Below, one piece after another: positions 53,487 through 64,000 of a stretch of DNA of 64,000 nt. The position numbers were made by a program, and so were the translations under genes. The notes beneath the pieces are model-generated. The model ran no database searches, had not been told where the DNA came from, and worked only from the letters and a program-made list of their open reading frames with translations. Position 1 is the first letter of the stretch. Each line of letters opens with the position of its first letter. This DNA comes from Opeltia flavorubescens (taxonomy: Eukaryota; Ascomycota; Lecanoromycetes; Teloschistales; Teloschistaceae), in contig KE546976.1 of NCBI GenBank assembly GCA_000442125.1, positions 1,364,001-1,428,000 on the forward strand, given 5' to 3'.

Positions 53487-54794
53487 ATGGCCGCCAAAAC
53501 ATACAACGTAGGCATCATCGGCTACGGACTTTCCGCCAAAGTCTTCCATATACCTCTCATCGAAGTCGTGTCAGAGCTCAAACTTCATGCGATTGTGCAG
53601 CGGCAGCCTACACCAGACAATGATGCCTCGAAGGATTACCCAGGGATCAAAAGCTACAGAGGGGCCGAGGAGATGGTCAAGGACAGCTCAATCGACCTCG
53701 TCGTTGTCACAACACCACCTACAACACACTTCGAATTGGCAAATTTGTCTCTAGAGAATGGCAAGCATGGTATGCAAAGATTCAGCGACAATGACCCAAT
53801 CTCCGCGCACTGACTTCGAAACCAGTTGTGGTTGAAAAGCCATTCGTACCAACATTAAAAGAAGCCCATCAACTCATCGACTTCGCAAAGAAACAGAATA
53901 AGATCCTGACAGTCTACCAAAGTCAGTGACATACCTCCTCACACTCCCAGAGAAAAGTTTCCTAATACACCTCTTTCCTCCAGACCGCCGCTGGGATTCC
54001 GATTTCCTCACCGTCCAAGACCTCATCAACAAAAACGCCCTCGGTCGAATCGTAGAGTTCGAGTCTCATTTTGACCGATACAAGCCCTCAACTGCTGGCT
54101 CCAAAGCATGGAAATCACGGGCAGAACCTGGCGGAGGAGCGATTTACGAACTGGGTACACACTTGATTGATCAGATCGTCGTAATATTTGGGTTGCCGAG
54201 AAGAGTCACTGCATTCATCGGGTCACAGAGGGCGGAGAACGTGGGCGGTTACGAGGATGCGTGTACAGTGTTGCTGCATTATGATGGGGGCATGGTGGCG
54301 ACCGTGAAGGTTTCGGTTCTGTCCGCCGACGGTGCACAATTACGATTTTGGGTCAGGGGAGAGAAGGGCTCGTATAAGAAGGTATGCAACATCCCCCTCA
54401 GTCCGAGCCAGCCACGCTAATCGTGCTGTCAAGTTCCACGAAGACTGTCAAGAGGCGCACCTAGGGCAAGGTTTGAAGCCTGGTGATGCTGGCTACGGGA
54501 TCGAGCCGGAAGAATGGCACGGTATGTCTCTCTATTGCAGGAGAAAACTCGCCTCTAGCATCCATTAATGACCTACTTCTAGGAACCTTGACTAAGGTCC
54601 ATGCCAGCGAAATGAGCTCCAAAACATATCCGACCGTTCAGACCCAAACATATAAAGAGTTCTACACGCAATTGCTACGAGCTATTGATAGAGAGGGCGA
54701 AGTACCTGTCAAGCCTGAGGGTGCGGCCGCTGTCATAAGGCTTATTGAGTTGGCGAAGCAGAGCTCCGAGGAGGGGAGGACCTTGGATGTCTAG
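53487..54794 (+). CDS. Gfo/Idh/MocA-family NAD(P)-dependent oxidoreductase
   Basis: Five exons (53487-53769, 53826-53921, 53984-54381, 54434-54521, 54583-54794; introns 52-62 bases) give 358 residues, each junction in phase. The Rossmann start NVGIIGYGLSAKVFHIPLI binds NAD(P); VVVTTPPTTHFELA, VVVEKPFVPTLKEA (the EKP motif, made by splicing) and the C-terminal substrate domain with EPGGGAIYELGTHLIDQ (motif H) are typical. Members oxidise or reduce sugars and cyclitols. It lies beside the mycosporine core genes, so a role on a cyclitol is possible but unproven. Confidence 0.92.
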
Positions 54795-55030
54795 TCTGGA
54801 TCTCCACAATCGAAATAAACGGGTGATGTTTTCCCCCACTTCCTTGCCAGCGAATGCGACATTGCGAGCAGACCATGAAAACTTTGAAGAATCATGAATT
54901 AGCCAAGCACACATGTACAAAAGCCAAAATCACTCCAGAAACCACGCCAGAAAGTAGAAAACCTCCTCTCCTGCCTCCCAGCAAAAGTCCTATCCACCAT
55001 CCTCGCCCTCTAGAACCTCAGAGTTATAAA
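54795..55030. other. Convergent intergenic region
   Basis: A 236-base spacer between the stop codons of the oxidoreductase and the amine oxidase. Nothing seen except 3' sequence. Confidence 0.6.
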
Positions 55031-57226
55031 TCAAACCCTAACACTCTCCCCACTCCCCCCATCCCCCTTCCCCCCCTTCCCCTTCAAAACCTCACTCGGC
55101 ACTTTCGCAGCACTAGGCCTAACATTCAACGCCGGATTCCGATCAAAAAAATTCCTAGGCCTCAACATCAACCCCATCGGTTCCGCGGGCATTATCGGGA
55201 AATCCTCCGGAGATGGGAAATGTGTGATTCCAAATGTGTGCCAGAGAACTATATCCGTGTTTTCTATGCTGGTGTGGGGGGAGGAGGATATCCAAAGGGG
55301 TAGGCCCTGGGAGGGGAGGCCGGATGTTTGGGGGACGTGTCGGCCTGCGGGGTGGATTTGGGAGTCGTTGTCTAGAATAGTTTTTCGTGTTAGTATATAT
55401 GAACTTGATAAACAAGGAGGGAAAAGCGTACACTTCGTGACATGCACAGCGTGTCTTGCGAATCCGGCTCTTTTCCACACCAACCCGCCTTCCTTTGGTA
55501 ATAATTTCGGTACTTCTCTGCTGACGAGTTTGTAGCTCACTAGTTTATGACTGTATGGATTTATCTTGTTTTCGTTGCACATTTCCCACGTCCTACTCGA
55601 ATCTCCGTCGTAGTCTGCCATTGCTTCCAAGGGGGTGGTGTATTTTTTCCTATCAGCGTAGAAGGCGTTTCCGTATTTGTTTTCTGGACTTCCGACGGGA
55701 GCGGAGGCAGCGCGGGCATCGACTTGGAATATCGTGTTCTGGGGACCGTCGATGTTGGGGTCTATACGGAGACAGAAGAGATGTTGATGGTTATGCGCAT
55801 TGACGCCGGGGTAGACTTCTGTGCCCCAGCCTTTTGTATCTTCGCCGGGATTCATGGCGTAGGTATTCAAAATCCCTGTCAGTTTTATCTCGAGCTGGAT
55901 GGTGCCATCTTGATGGAAGATCCAATATACACAATACTCATAATTCGCGGCGGTGAAGACGTGGGAGATTAGTAATTTCCTCCCTCGAGTCACGATTACG
56001 CTATCGTCGCGGAAATCGGTATGTTTGAATAATATACCGGCGTCTTCTTCGTGGATGCAGATTGCGTTTTTTATCGTTTGTGAAGAGCCGGCGCGGTTGG
56101 TGAATGAGGCGTCCATGTAGTGTATTGCCCCCTTACAATCGCAACCAAGGGCGAGACTGTTGGTCATGTATCCACCCCCATATTCCCCCAGATCGAAAGC
56201 ATGTTTTCGATGATGTGGATGTTCTGGGTTTCCATACGGAACGACCATTTCCGCCAATGAGAGACGGTAGAATATTGGTCGTTCTGTGCCTTTGTCGTTG
56301 TAGGTTATGTTATTCAAGACGATACCTTCGCGGTAGTTGAATCCGACGTGGACTTTCCAGTTTTGCCAGTTTATGATTCGATTGGAGACGGTGAAGGAGA
56401 CGCCTTCTGGTTGGGTGATGTGGAGGGGTTTGATGTCTGTTCTGTAACCTCCCTCGGCTTCGATGGCTGCTGGATGGTAGTTTGATGGTGGAGCTTGATT
56501 GAGGGGTCGACGAACGGGTGGGACATCGATGTGAATGATTTCTTGAGTGTCGGCGTTGAAGATTGGGGTGAAATCCAAAGGGTAGGTGTATTGACTATCA
56601 TCGATATGTGGTCTGTAATACATCAAAGCTTGTTGAAGTCGAACTTTGTTACCGAATCGTTCGTCGAAACCAATTGTCCATGCTAGGCAAATCAATATAT
56701 CTCCATATAATAGAGTAAGAGACGTACGATCGCAATAGACTTTGTGCATATCTTCTTTTGGTATTCCAATCAATCCACATTGTTCAATTACCTTTGGATC
56801 CTTTCGAGCGATATGTTCGACGACTTGTAAATCTTCCATGGTAATCTACAAATCGTCAATACTCTCCTTCAAAACGAGAACGTCATATACCAATGGCTGG
56901 ACATCCTCTGTCAAAATCCATTCCAAGATCTTATCCTCATCCAAATCCACCAATCCATCATAAACCTTACTCCCTTTTCCAATCGCTACGACATCAGCGA
57001 CTCTATGCGGTCGGACTGTATGATCTGAATCCGCAAGCCATGGCATCATTTCCGCCTTCTTTGGCTCAGACAAAGTAACCGCATTGAAAAATAACGATCC
57101 ATGCTCATTGCGTACAATGGCCGTCACCTTTTCTATTTCCGACGCTGAAAGAGGGTCAAAGGGATGAGGTGGGGGATTGTTGCCAGCGACATGCTGAGCA
57201 ACTTGTTTCAATCGATTCAATACCAT
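55031..57226 (-). pseudogene. Copper amine oxidase gene with one in-frame stop (allele broken, read-through or base error)
   Basis: Blocks 56728-57226, 55432-56682 and 55031-55371 (introns 45 and 60 bases) stay in phase and would give 696 residues, the normal family length, apart from a TAG at 56846-56848 (codon 127), flanked by DDL and ITMEDL, where a CAG is plausible. All active-site parts are kept: AFDLGEYGGGYM (catalytic Asp), TAANYEY (the Tyr that becomes topaquinone), NAHNHQHLF (two copper His) and FGITHFPSPEDFPIMP (third His). It oxidises primary amines to aldehydes, H2O2 and ammonia. No N-terminal signal peptide is seen, so peroxisomal or cytosolic. If the stop is real, an ATG just after it (56839) could start an N-truncated protein. 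Confidence 0.85.
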
Positions 57227-57562
57227 TGTATTGGTTGCGAAATGGAAGAAGTTTGAAAGAAAGGACAGAAAAACCTACAGAATAAAATAAGATTCACCCC
57301 GCATATCATCACCCTATGTAGCTCTTCCAACCACTTACCCGCAACCTACCAGTGGGGGAAGCTGTCAAATCCTGCATCATGAAGTGAATTGATAAGAAAT
57401 CTGGATCCGATACCCCGAAACGTCATAGTGGAGGTAGAAATATCAAGGAAGTTCTTGAAGCGACACGAATCATAATTTACATCCGCCATCCATAAATCAA
57501 GACTCCAAAACGCCACAAACCATCGCTCAATAAAAAATATTATTCGCTCAATAAGAAGGAAG
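57227..57562. other. Intergenic between two minus-strand genes
   Basis: A 336-base AT-rich spacer with the amine oxidase promoter and the 3' end of the deadenylase gene. No gene seen. Confidence 0.6.
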
Positions 57563-59092
57563 TTATCTCACATTATCACCCCTACCAAATCCAGGAAACC
57601 TTCCAAACACTCCTCCACCACCACCAGGTGTCATTGATCCTATCCCATTACTCTGTTGATTCGGTGTACTGGCTAGACCAGCTTGAGATGATGCAGGAGT
57701 ACTCGGGCCATTCGATTGATAAATGGTTGCACCATTAAGATTTGGTGTTTCATCCATACCAGAATAATTGGCTTGTTGAAAGGCGGCAATGGATGATTGT
57801 AAAGTGGTACCAACACCATTCAAACCCCAAACTTGACCAATATACTTTTCATCATCAATCGTTCCATTGAAGATAAGTTTCTTGACTTCCCAGAACGTCC
57901 GACCAGTGAGTAAACTATCGGAACCAGCTTGATGGGCAATACCAACACGTTTGATACTCAATTCATCGGCGAGATCTTGCAATCCTGATTTCTGACCGAG
58001 ATTTTGTAATATCTGGTTTGCAGTAGATGTCAAAGGTGTATCATTGACAGTACCATATCTTTGAGCGTGTTTGATCATGAATTTGATATCGTAAATGGCG
58101 GGGAAGAAGATACTGAGAAGTTTTCGATATTCCGTTTCATCTTCTGGCAAAGGCTTGCAAAGCATGAGTTTGACAAGATAGCCAAAGTCGTAACCAGAGT
58201 GAAATGATATCCATCGTACATCGTCCAGCAACACCAGACCAGAACTGATCAATACCGCCCCAAATTCCAAAGGATCTATACCTTGTTTTTCATGCAAATC
58301 AAGATCCAACCCAGCGGTGGTCAAGAAATCGATAGAATCTTGATTATACATGTCATCTTGAGTGGAGAATTGAAAGTTGAATTGCCATGTACATGGACAG
58401 GGAAGGAGGTTGTTTGAATGGAAAGGTTCTTGAGGTTGCGCTGGAGGAGGTTCACCACTCTCATTAAAAAGAGTAATCCCAAGTTGAATGACCTTTAGAA
58501 GATCGACATTACATCGAAGTGTTTGATAATGGTAATCAGCTTTTGTTGTAAATGCTCCCATTGGTCTTGCGACAATCCCAGGAAATTCAGTGTCCTTCCA
58601 AACTTAGCTCACAAATAACATCGAAAATAAAAAACTCACCATACTGATATAAGGATATTTATCAACAAGACTCCGAAGTATTTGCATTTCTTGCGCCAAA
58701 TTCCCCCTCCATACATCACGTATTCTTCCTTTTGGGGTCTTGCTACCAGTACTACCGCGTCGTATTTGGTCTCTTGTTTGTTGCTGTTGTTGTAGTGCAG
58801 CGCCATGAGCGAAACCCATCACTGCAGCTTGACTGGCAAGACCGGTACCTCCACCTCCTAACCCACTTGTACCCCCAAATCCTACAGCAAGTCCATTTCC
58901 ATTTCCTGTCTGAGTAAAGGGGTTGACGTTTGAGGGATTCTGGCTGAGATTGTGGTGTTGGAAGGATGGCGGAGGAAGGTTTGAGGAGTTTGAATTCGGA
59001 TGCTGTGAGGTATGATGTTGTAGATGTGGTTGGACGTGTGAGAAGGGACCATTGAGCGCTTGATGTCCGTAACTCCTGACGGCTGGCGGCAT
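57563..59092 (-). CDS. pop2: Caf1/Pop2 deadenylase of the CCR4-NOT complex
   Basis: Exons 58640-59092 and 57563-58594 around a 45-base intron (GTGAGT...TTGGAAG) give 494 residues. The first ~110 residues are His/Gln/Asn/Gly-rich. The DEDD nuclease begins RIRDVWRGNLAQEMQILRSLVDKYPYISM and after the splice DTEFPGIVARP (first Asp and Glu); FHSGYDFGYLVKLM gives the next Asp and HQAGSDSLLTGRTFWEVK the last. The enzyme trims poly(A) tails. The start MPPAVRSYGHQ at 59092 is the natural one; the frame runs further upstream. A Gly/Asn-rich tail ends the protein. Confidence 0.95.
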
Positions 59093-59418
59093 CTTGAGGT
59101 TGCGCAATGAGCTATTGTCTGGGTGGGTTCGGTAGTGGTCGATTCGGTGGTAGAAACATTGGAAGTCGTTTTCATTGACTAGATTTCGTGCGACAAAGGC
59201 GAGAAGTATGAGCTGTGTATGATCGTTTGACGGTTGCAAACTCAGTATCAGGAACAGCTTCAGGCGCATATCGGCAATCGTAGGGCTGAGATCCCCGCGC
59301 TAGTCAGGTACCTTGAAGCTCACTTCAATTCAATGCCATACTCCTATCCAAACCGGTACGAAGGTCCTACCTACTCACCTTCATCCAAACCGAAACGACA
59401 CATCAAGCCTCCATCACC
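59093..59418. promoter_or_regulatory. Divergent promoter, pop2 / NDUFB3 gene
   Basis: The two ATGs of oppositely oriented genes lie 326 bases apart, so this stretch serves both. No defined box is recognised. Confidence 0.5.
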
Positions 59419-59734
59419 ATGGCACCTCCCCGACCCAATCTAACCGGCTTCGACATGCGCAAACTCATCGCTTCATCCAACCTCGCATCAAAAGATCCAT
59501 GGAGAAGATCGTAAGACATCTCCCAAGCCTCCAATAATCGCATCGACTGACAGAGTTCTCTATAGAGAAGAATGGAGATACACAGGACCATTCACGAGGT
59601 TCAATCGATTCAAGGGTGCCTTCCCGGGGCTGGGCATTGCGACGGTCGCTTTCACCATATATTGTGGGTATGAATACCTGTTCTTGAAGGAGAAGCATCA
59701 TGGGGATGGTCATGGGGGTGAGAAGGGTCATTGA
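59419..59734 (+). CDS. NADH:ubiquinone oxidoreductase subunit NDUFB3 (B12)
   Basis: A small gene of two exons, 59419-59510 and 59566-59734, around a 55-base intron (GTAAGA...TATAG); 86 residues starting MAPPRPNLTGFDMRKLIAS. Landmarks are KDPWRRSEEWRYTGPFTRFNRFKG (joined over the intron) and one membrane helix GLGIATVAFTIYCGYEYLFL, followed by a His/Gly-rich tail. It is an accessory subunit of the membrane arm of mitochondrial complex I. Head to head with pop2. Confidence 0.92.
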
Positions 59735-60126
59735 GGAGGTTGAGGGATGGAGTGCATCATATGGCGTTGAGGATACAAGCGGAATGTCAGGATTGAAGAA
59801 AGAGGCTATTACCCAGCATTCCGGTACATAACATTGGTGTTTTGGGCCGGATGAAAGAGTGTTCTCTTCCAAAGTAAAGGATTATGCGTGGGCGATGGAA
59901 CCCGGGACACACGTCTCGACGGAGACCCTGAAGGATAATCAAGAAGGAAGCGCTGTACATGCTGCATCACATACTGATATACTTCAAATATCCTACAATG
60001 AACAAGATACTTGAGAAAAGAAAGCATTGAATCATACCAATTCATACCCCATTCCCTCTCAAGCAACTTATATACAAATTCCAACTCCAATCCCAAGCCC
60101 ACCTATGGGTATCAAGCTGATTTCTT
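59735..60126. other. Intergenic between convergent genes
   Basis: A 392-base spacer between the NDUFB3 gene (plus) and the WD40 gene (minus). Only 3' untranslated sequence is expected; no gene seen. Confidence 0.6.
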
Positions 60127-61842
60127 CTACGACTCTTTGACTCTCTTCTTCTCCCTCCCCTCATCCTCATCATCACTAATATCCGCATAAATAGTCTTCG
60201 GTTGCGTCTTCCTCCATGCCCCCGTAAATATCGGTTCCTTCTCCGCCTTTTCCGCATACTTCAACAATGCTTCCCTAGGATCCTCATCCCGCATACTACT
60301 CAATGGTATGTTATCCCTCACATGTTTCGCATCAGGTTGGGATTTTGCAAAAGGTGTAACGACGGGAACGTGTGGACGACGAGGATCTCGGGAACGACCT
60401 GAAGCGGTCAAACCTGTAACGGGTTTTGGTCGTTCGCTATTGTTGTTGCGAAGGGTGGAGAGGTTTCCATTTGGAGCGATGATGGCATCGGCGGAGAGAC
60501 CTTGAGATAGGTCGGTGGTGAGGTTGGGGTCGTCGTCGATGTGGCGACGCTTTGGAGCGCGGGACATTACTGTTGCGGCGCCACGGGTTGAAAGAGTGGG
60601 ATTGTAGAGGACATGAGTTTCTGCGTTTGAGGAGCCGGTGAGGATTTGATTGAGTTTTGGATGCCAGAGAAGAGATATTAGGGGAGAATTTGGTGTGACG
60701 GGGGTGATGAGTTCGGGTTTTAGAGTTGCAGGATTGAGGATATAGAGAGATCCGTCGGGGGAACCGGTGATGATAGAGGTAGATGTTGGAGAGAATTTGA
60801 TGCCGGACGTCGGATATTGAGATGTAGTGGAAGGATGAGAGACGATGCTGATAGGAGATTTAAATTTCCTTGTATCCCAAAGTTTGATGGTATCATCACC
60901 ACCTCGGGTCACAACTGTACGACCGTCAGAACTGATATCCAGACCCCCAGTCCAAGTATCTCGTTGATGGGCATCTCGTATCTCAGCAGATGGACGAGTA
61001 TAAGGTCCATGTCCACCCCACATGACCAAACTTCCATCCAAAGCAGCGGCAACAAGATTACTGCTGTTCCCTTGTGACGGTCCCCACGAAACCGCGGTCA
61101 TTCGTGTTCGACCCGCAGAGCCCGCTGCTCTCGATTTATGGACAATAACATCGCGTTGAGCCATTCTCAAACTGCAATCCCATATTCGAAGTGTACTATC
61201 CGTTCCCGCCGTAACACACAGATCTCGATTCGTAGGATGCCATGTACCCGTCGTAATTTCCGATATATGACCCTTTGTATTATGCATATCTCTTAAATAC
61301 ATGTCGCCTTTGACCGACTCAGCAATAGGTTCTCCATCGCGACTTAATAGCTTGGCTTGTGGTATCGCAGATATGACGAGAACGGCACTTGGAGATACTG
61401 GGTTGAACTCGACATGATGAACGGGATGTGTTTCCGAAGAGGCGGACGTTTTCGAAGCTGTAGGATCGACAGATTTGAATGCTCTCAATGTTGTAGGGGT
61501 CATCGAGGCGAAGTCATGGAATTTGACCGTACAATCCGTAGAACTGGTAATCAATCGAGATCCAGAAGCATCCAAGGTCATCGAAGTAATCGGTCGTTCG
61601 TGGGTTTTGAGGACCAGCTCATGGGAGACTGGGTATTCATCTTCTTCAGAGTCTTGATCATCGTCGTCGTCGTCATCCTGGTCGTCGCTGTGGTTGTCCT
61701 CGATTGCTTGCTGCTCCTGCCGTGGCCGCTTGCTTCTTTCAATTTGTAATGTTGTGTTCGCATTTGTTTCTTGCTTTCCAAATCCATTAGGAAGGAAAGC
61801 TTTCAGCGCATCGTCTTCTTCAACAGTAATGTCATCGTCCAT
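60127..61842 (-). CDS. WD40-repeat protein of the WDR70 type
   Basis: Single exon, 571 residues from the ATG at 61842. An acidic stretch (Asp-rich, about 50-68) precedes WD repeats: LVLKTHERPITSMTLDASGSRLITSSTDCTVKFHDF, TTGTWHPTNRDLCVTAGTDSTLRIWD, GGLDISSDGRTVVTRGGDDTIKLWDTRKF and others. The C-terminal ~150 residues carry the WDR70-like sequence SRAPKRRHIDDDP followed by RDPRRPHVPVVTPFAKSQPD and EDPREALLKYAEKAEKEP. Homologs act in H2B ubiquitylation and DNA repair (Wdr70 in fission yeast and human). Nuclear location inferred from basic patches. Confidence 0.88.
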   Translation of the reverse strand: MDDDITVEEDDALKAFLPNGFGKQETNANTTLQIERSKRPRQEQQAIEDNHSDDQDDDDDDDQDSEEDEYPVSHELVLKTHERPITSMTLDASGSRLITSSTDCTVKFHDFASMTPTTLRAFKSVDPTASKTSASSETHPVHHVEFNPVSPSAVLVISAIPQAKLLSRDGEPIAESVKGDMYLRDMHNTKGHISEITTGTWHPTNRDLCVTAGTDSTLRIWDCSLRMAQRDVIVHKSRAAGSAGRTRMTAVSWGPSQGNSSNLVAAALDGSLVMWGGHGPYTRPSAEIRDAHQRDTWTGGLDISSDGRTVVTRGGDDTIKLWDTRKFKSPISIVSHPSTTSQYPTSGIKFSPTSTSIITGSPDGSLYILNPATLKPELITPVTPNSPLISLLWHPKLNQILTGSSNAETHVLYNPTLSTRGAATVMSRAPKRRHIDDDPNLTTDLSQGLSADAIIAPNGNLSTLRNNNSERPKPVTGLTASGRSRDPRRPHVPVVTPFAKSQPDAKHVRDNIPLSSMRDEDPREALLKYAEKAEKEPIFTGAWRKTQPKTIYADISDDEDEGREKKRVKES

Positions 61843-62324
61843 TGTGCTTGGTATGCATACGCCAAAATCGACCTAACCATGCAGGCGACTCTGTTGTGTA
61901 TGTGCAGCGATCCAGTACACGTGGGCCTGGAGTGGGAATCGAGAGGTCCAAGTGAGAGGGGTAGCAGAGGAGTTGAATTCTTACTCGACCTTAAAGTTTT
62001 GAACTCAAATGTCGTTTGACCATGCATCAAAAATCACAGCTGCCATAATTCCAGACATCAAGCATAGTAAATCCAGAAATAGTTTAACGTCGGCGGATAT
62101 CCGGAACTTCATTCGTACCGGAATTGCATCATGCTTTGATATGCCCACCACAAGACATCGTACAACTGTGATAGCACCGATGTAAAGTGCATAAAGCATG
62201 GCATGAAATGCGTTGCTAATAGGTCATAATCCATCAAGGGGTATCCGATGTATATACGTCGCTCCTCCATTCCCACGTACAAACCGAACAACAAAAACCA
62301 ATCCATGACTCACACATCCCAACC
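61843..62324. other. Intergenic between two minus-strand genes
   Basis: A 482-base spacer with the WD40 gene promoter and the 3' end of the GH20 gene. No supported frame. Confidence 0.6.
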
Positions 62325-63962
62325 TCAAGGTCCCAAACATTGGCTACCATTTGTCCCCATGGTACAGAAAGGCATCTGTACCACTCCAGCTCCAACGCCT
62401 CTCCCAATCAATCTCTCCCTCCACTCCCCCAACCTCCTTCCTGCATCTACCAAACTACGATTGTTCCCTTGCTCATCTTTCGCCCCAGCCCACAAGACTT
62501 CCGCAGCGGCCGCCGCTCTTGGCCATACCACCTGATCAAAGTTGACGGGATCCACGAGCTCAGACCATAGATAGACTTCCGCACCGAGAACAAGATGCGA
62601 GGAGTTGACGGGGATGTTGTTTATAGGGTCGTAGGTGTACATGAAGTGCCAGTTTTTAAGTGGCGAGCAGTAATCTAGGAAGGGAGAGGTGGTAGAAGAC
62701 TGAGGATCGAGCCAGGCGCCATGACCACAATCGAGGTACTAAACACACATTAACCACGGCCACGTCAGGGGTGAAAGACGTACCCAATAATTATAATTCC
62801 CTGCAATAACCTTATGACCCATGGCCACAGTCTTTGCGACAGATTCATCACTCAACCAAGCCTGAACCAAAACATCATTGCCCAGCGTGAGATTCCATTC
62901 CAAAAGCATCTCTTCCCAAACCACAGGCGTCATACCCGCAGCTCGAACGTACCCATGGTTGAAATCGACGAATTGTTGCATCAGAGGTTGAAGGATGGCA
63001 GAATCATTGGATTTGACAGTATCGTCGAAGAGATAGGAGTTTTTGTTGACCTCATCGCCACCGGTATGAAAGTATGCACTGTAGGATGCGACTCGCGGTA
63101 ACAGATCTTCCCAGAGTTTGTTCAAAAAGGTATACACCGCAGAGGAGTTGAGCTTCAAGCCACCACTAGGTGGTTCATTGGCATACGTCGACCAGTCGGG
63201 CTGAATATTGAAACCGGCGATGAGTTCGGGATAACTATTGGCAATAGAAGCCGTATGACCTGGAGTATCGATCTCGATGTAAACCTCGACACCCCTATAC
63301 ATCCCATACTCTTGAATTTGAGCAAGATCTTTACGACTGTATGATAGACCTGATCTGTACGCGCCTTTACCGGAGAGATTGGGAAGAGCAGGAATATCAA
63401 GAGGCCAGCTTTGGGAATCCGTTGCATGGAGGTGAAGGCGATTGAATTTGTTCCATGCTAGGACATCGATTGTATGGAGAACAAAGGAAGGTGGGTAGTA
63501 GGTACGAGCAACATCCATGCTGAACCCTCGATGGCTAAACTTGGGCGAATCGACAATACTGACGGGCGCATAGGGAGAGTAGACGCCGCCATTCGTAGAA
63601 TGTTGGTAGAAAAGCTGAGTGAAAGTGTCCAAAGCTCTTAGAACTCCAATGCTGGAGATTGCAGTAATCTCAACAGCACCGGAAATCGAGACAGACAGTG
63701 TATACTGCTCATTCNCCTCCCCAGCCAGAGGCCTCAGAATAGCAGCCGTATCCGTCTCATTTTGTTGTATAGTCACACTCCGTAGATACGTTCTTGATCC
63801 ATTGCTTGAGGGTTCAAAGTTGGAATTGCGGGGATGGAATTTCCACGGCACAAACTTGTCTTTGAAAAGCTGATCTTGTGTTCGTTGGATGGCGGCTTGA
63901 ACGATGGCATAAGAGCTAGCAGTGTTGAGAGTCGAGTTGATTGTCGCATTGGATGAAGCCGT
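62325..63962 (-). CDS. GH20 beta-N-acetylhexosaminidase (5' end beyond the window)
   Basis: Two exons are visible, 62784-63962 and 62325-62738, split by a 45-base intron (GTACGT...GTTTAG). The upstream acceptor at 63963-63965 (GCTAATTCAATCAG) shows that at least one more exon with the signal peptide lies off the right edge. The visible 530 residues include GFSMDVARTYYPPSFVLHTIDVLAWNKFNRLHLHATDSQSWPL, YIEIDTPGHTASI and the catalytic Asp-Glu pair in FHTGGDEVN, then YLDCGHGAW (joined over the intron), LGAEVYLWSE and the usual end near an RLIGRG block. It cleaves terminal GlcNAc from chitin oligomers and glycoproteins and is secreted. One N lies near 63715. Confidence 0.94.
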
Positions 63963-64000
63963 CTGATTGAATTAGCATCGAATCCGCATTAAGAACAGAC

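Noticed and set aside
1-64000. tRNA and rRNA genes
   Set aside because: I looked for T-loop (GTTCRANYC) and A/B-box pairs and rRNA-like stretches; the few matches lie inside coding exons and have no cloverleaf.

Overview
This is a 64 kb draft-quality nuclear contig (single N bases near 9160, 33094, 51670 and 63715) from a filamentous ascomycete, subphylum Pezizomycotina. The evidence is dense protein-coding genes on both strands, many small GT-AG introns (mostly 44-80 bp, often with a CTAAC-type branch site), and families typical of that group: a PTH11-like rhodopsin-domain receptor, a DUF3112 membrane protein, a fungal CRIB scaffold, a Cla4-type PAK kinase and a mycosporine cluster. No tRNA, rRNA, CRISPR array or intact transposon was seen. 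The class within Pezizomycotina cannot be fixed from sequence alone. Exon borders below were worked out by hand from splice signals, reading phase and remembered family patterns.

Left part (1-31 kb) is mostly housekeeping and signalling. It holds a Cdc42-binding CRIB protein (2977-5387), a mitochondrial-type NAD(H) kinase (5847-7261), a PSI1/CST26-like acyltransferase (7672-9051), the PAK kinase Cla4 (10113-12846), a protein with a PD-(D/E)XK-like signature (14022-15527), a flavin monooxygenase (16257-17791), a PTH11-like receptor (18283-19620), a DUF2786 protein (20809-22113), an OCRL-like inositol 5-phosphatase (22921-25875), decapping cofactor Dcp1 (26135-26761), a BIRC6/UBE2O-type E2 (27070-29331) and an ARMT1 phosphatase (29743-31430).

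Middle part (32-47 kb) is accessory. Three separate open frames join by splicing into one ~1421-residue protein (32393-36755): membrane segments, coiled coil, FG-like repeats, then two related cysteine-protease-like (perhaps OTU-like) domains, of which only the second keeps a Cys and a His. A second membrane/coiled-coil gene lies just upstream (37737-39475). Next come a small GPI-anchored-type protein, a secreted Cys-rich protein, a MARVEL-domain protein and a DUF3112 protein. Two loci (near 16.0 kb and 45.5 kb) carry arrays of tiny perfect hairpins spaced about 21 bp apart.

Right part (47-64 kb) opens with a three-gene mycosporine cluster: a membrane-anchored ATP-grasp ligase, a desmethyl-4-deoxygadusol synthase of the dehydroquinate-synthase fold, and a catechol-type O-methyltransferase read from a shared divergent promoter. 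A Gfo/Idh/MocA oxidoreductase and a copper amine oxidase with one in-frame stop follow. Then come Caf1/Pop2 deadenylase, complex I subunit NDUFB3, a WDR70-like WD40 protein and a GH20 beta-hexosaminidase that runs off the right edge.

Across at least eight genes on both strands the coding strand changes abruptly from C-rich to G-rich wobble bases in the last 150-400 bases before the stop codon.
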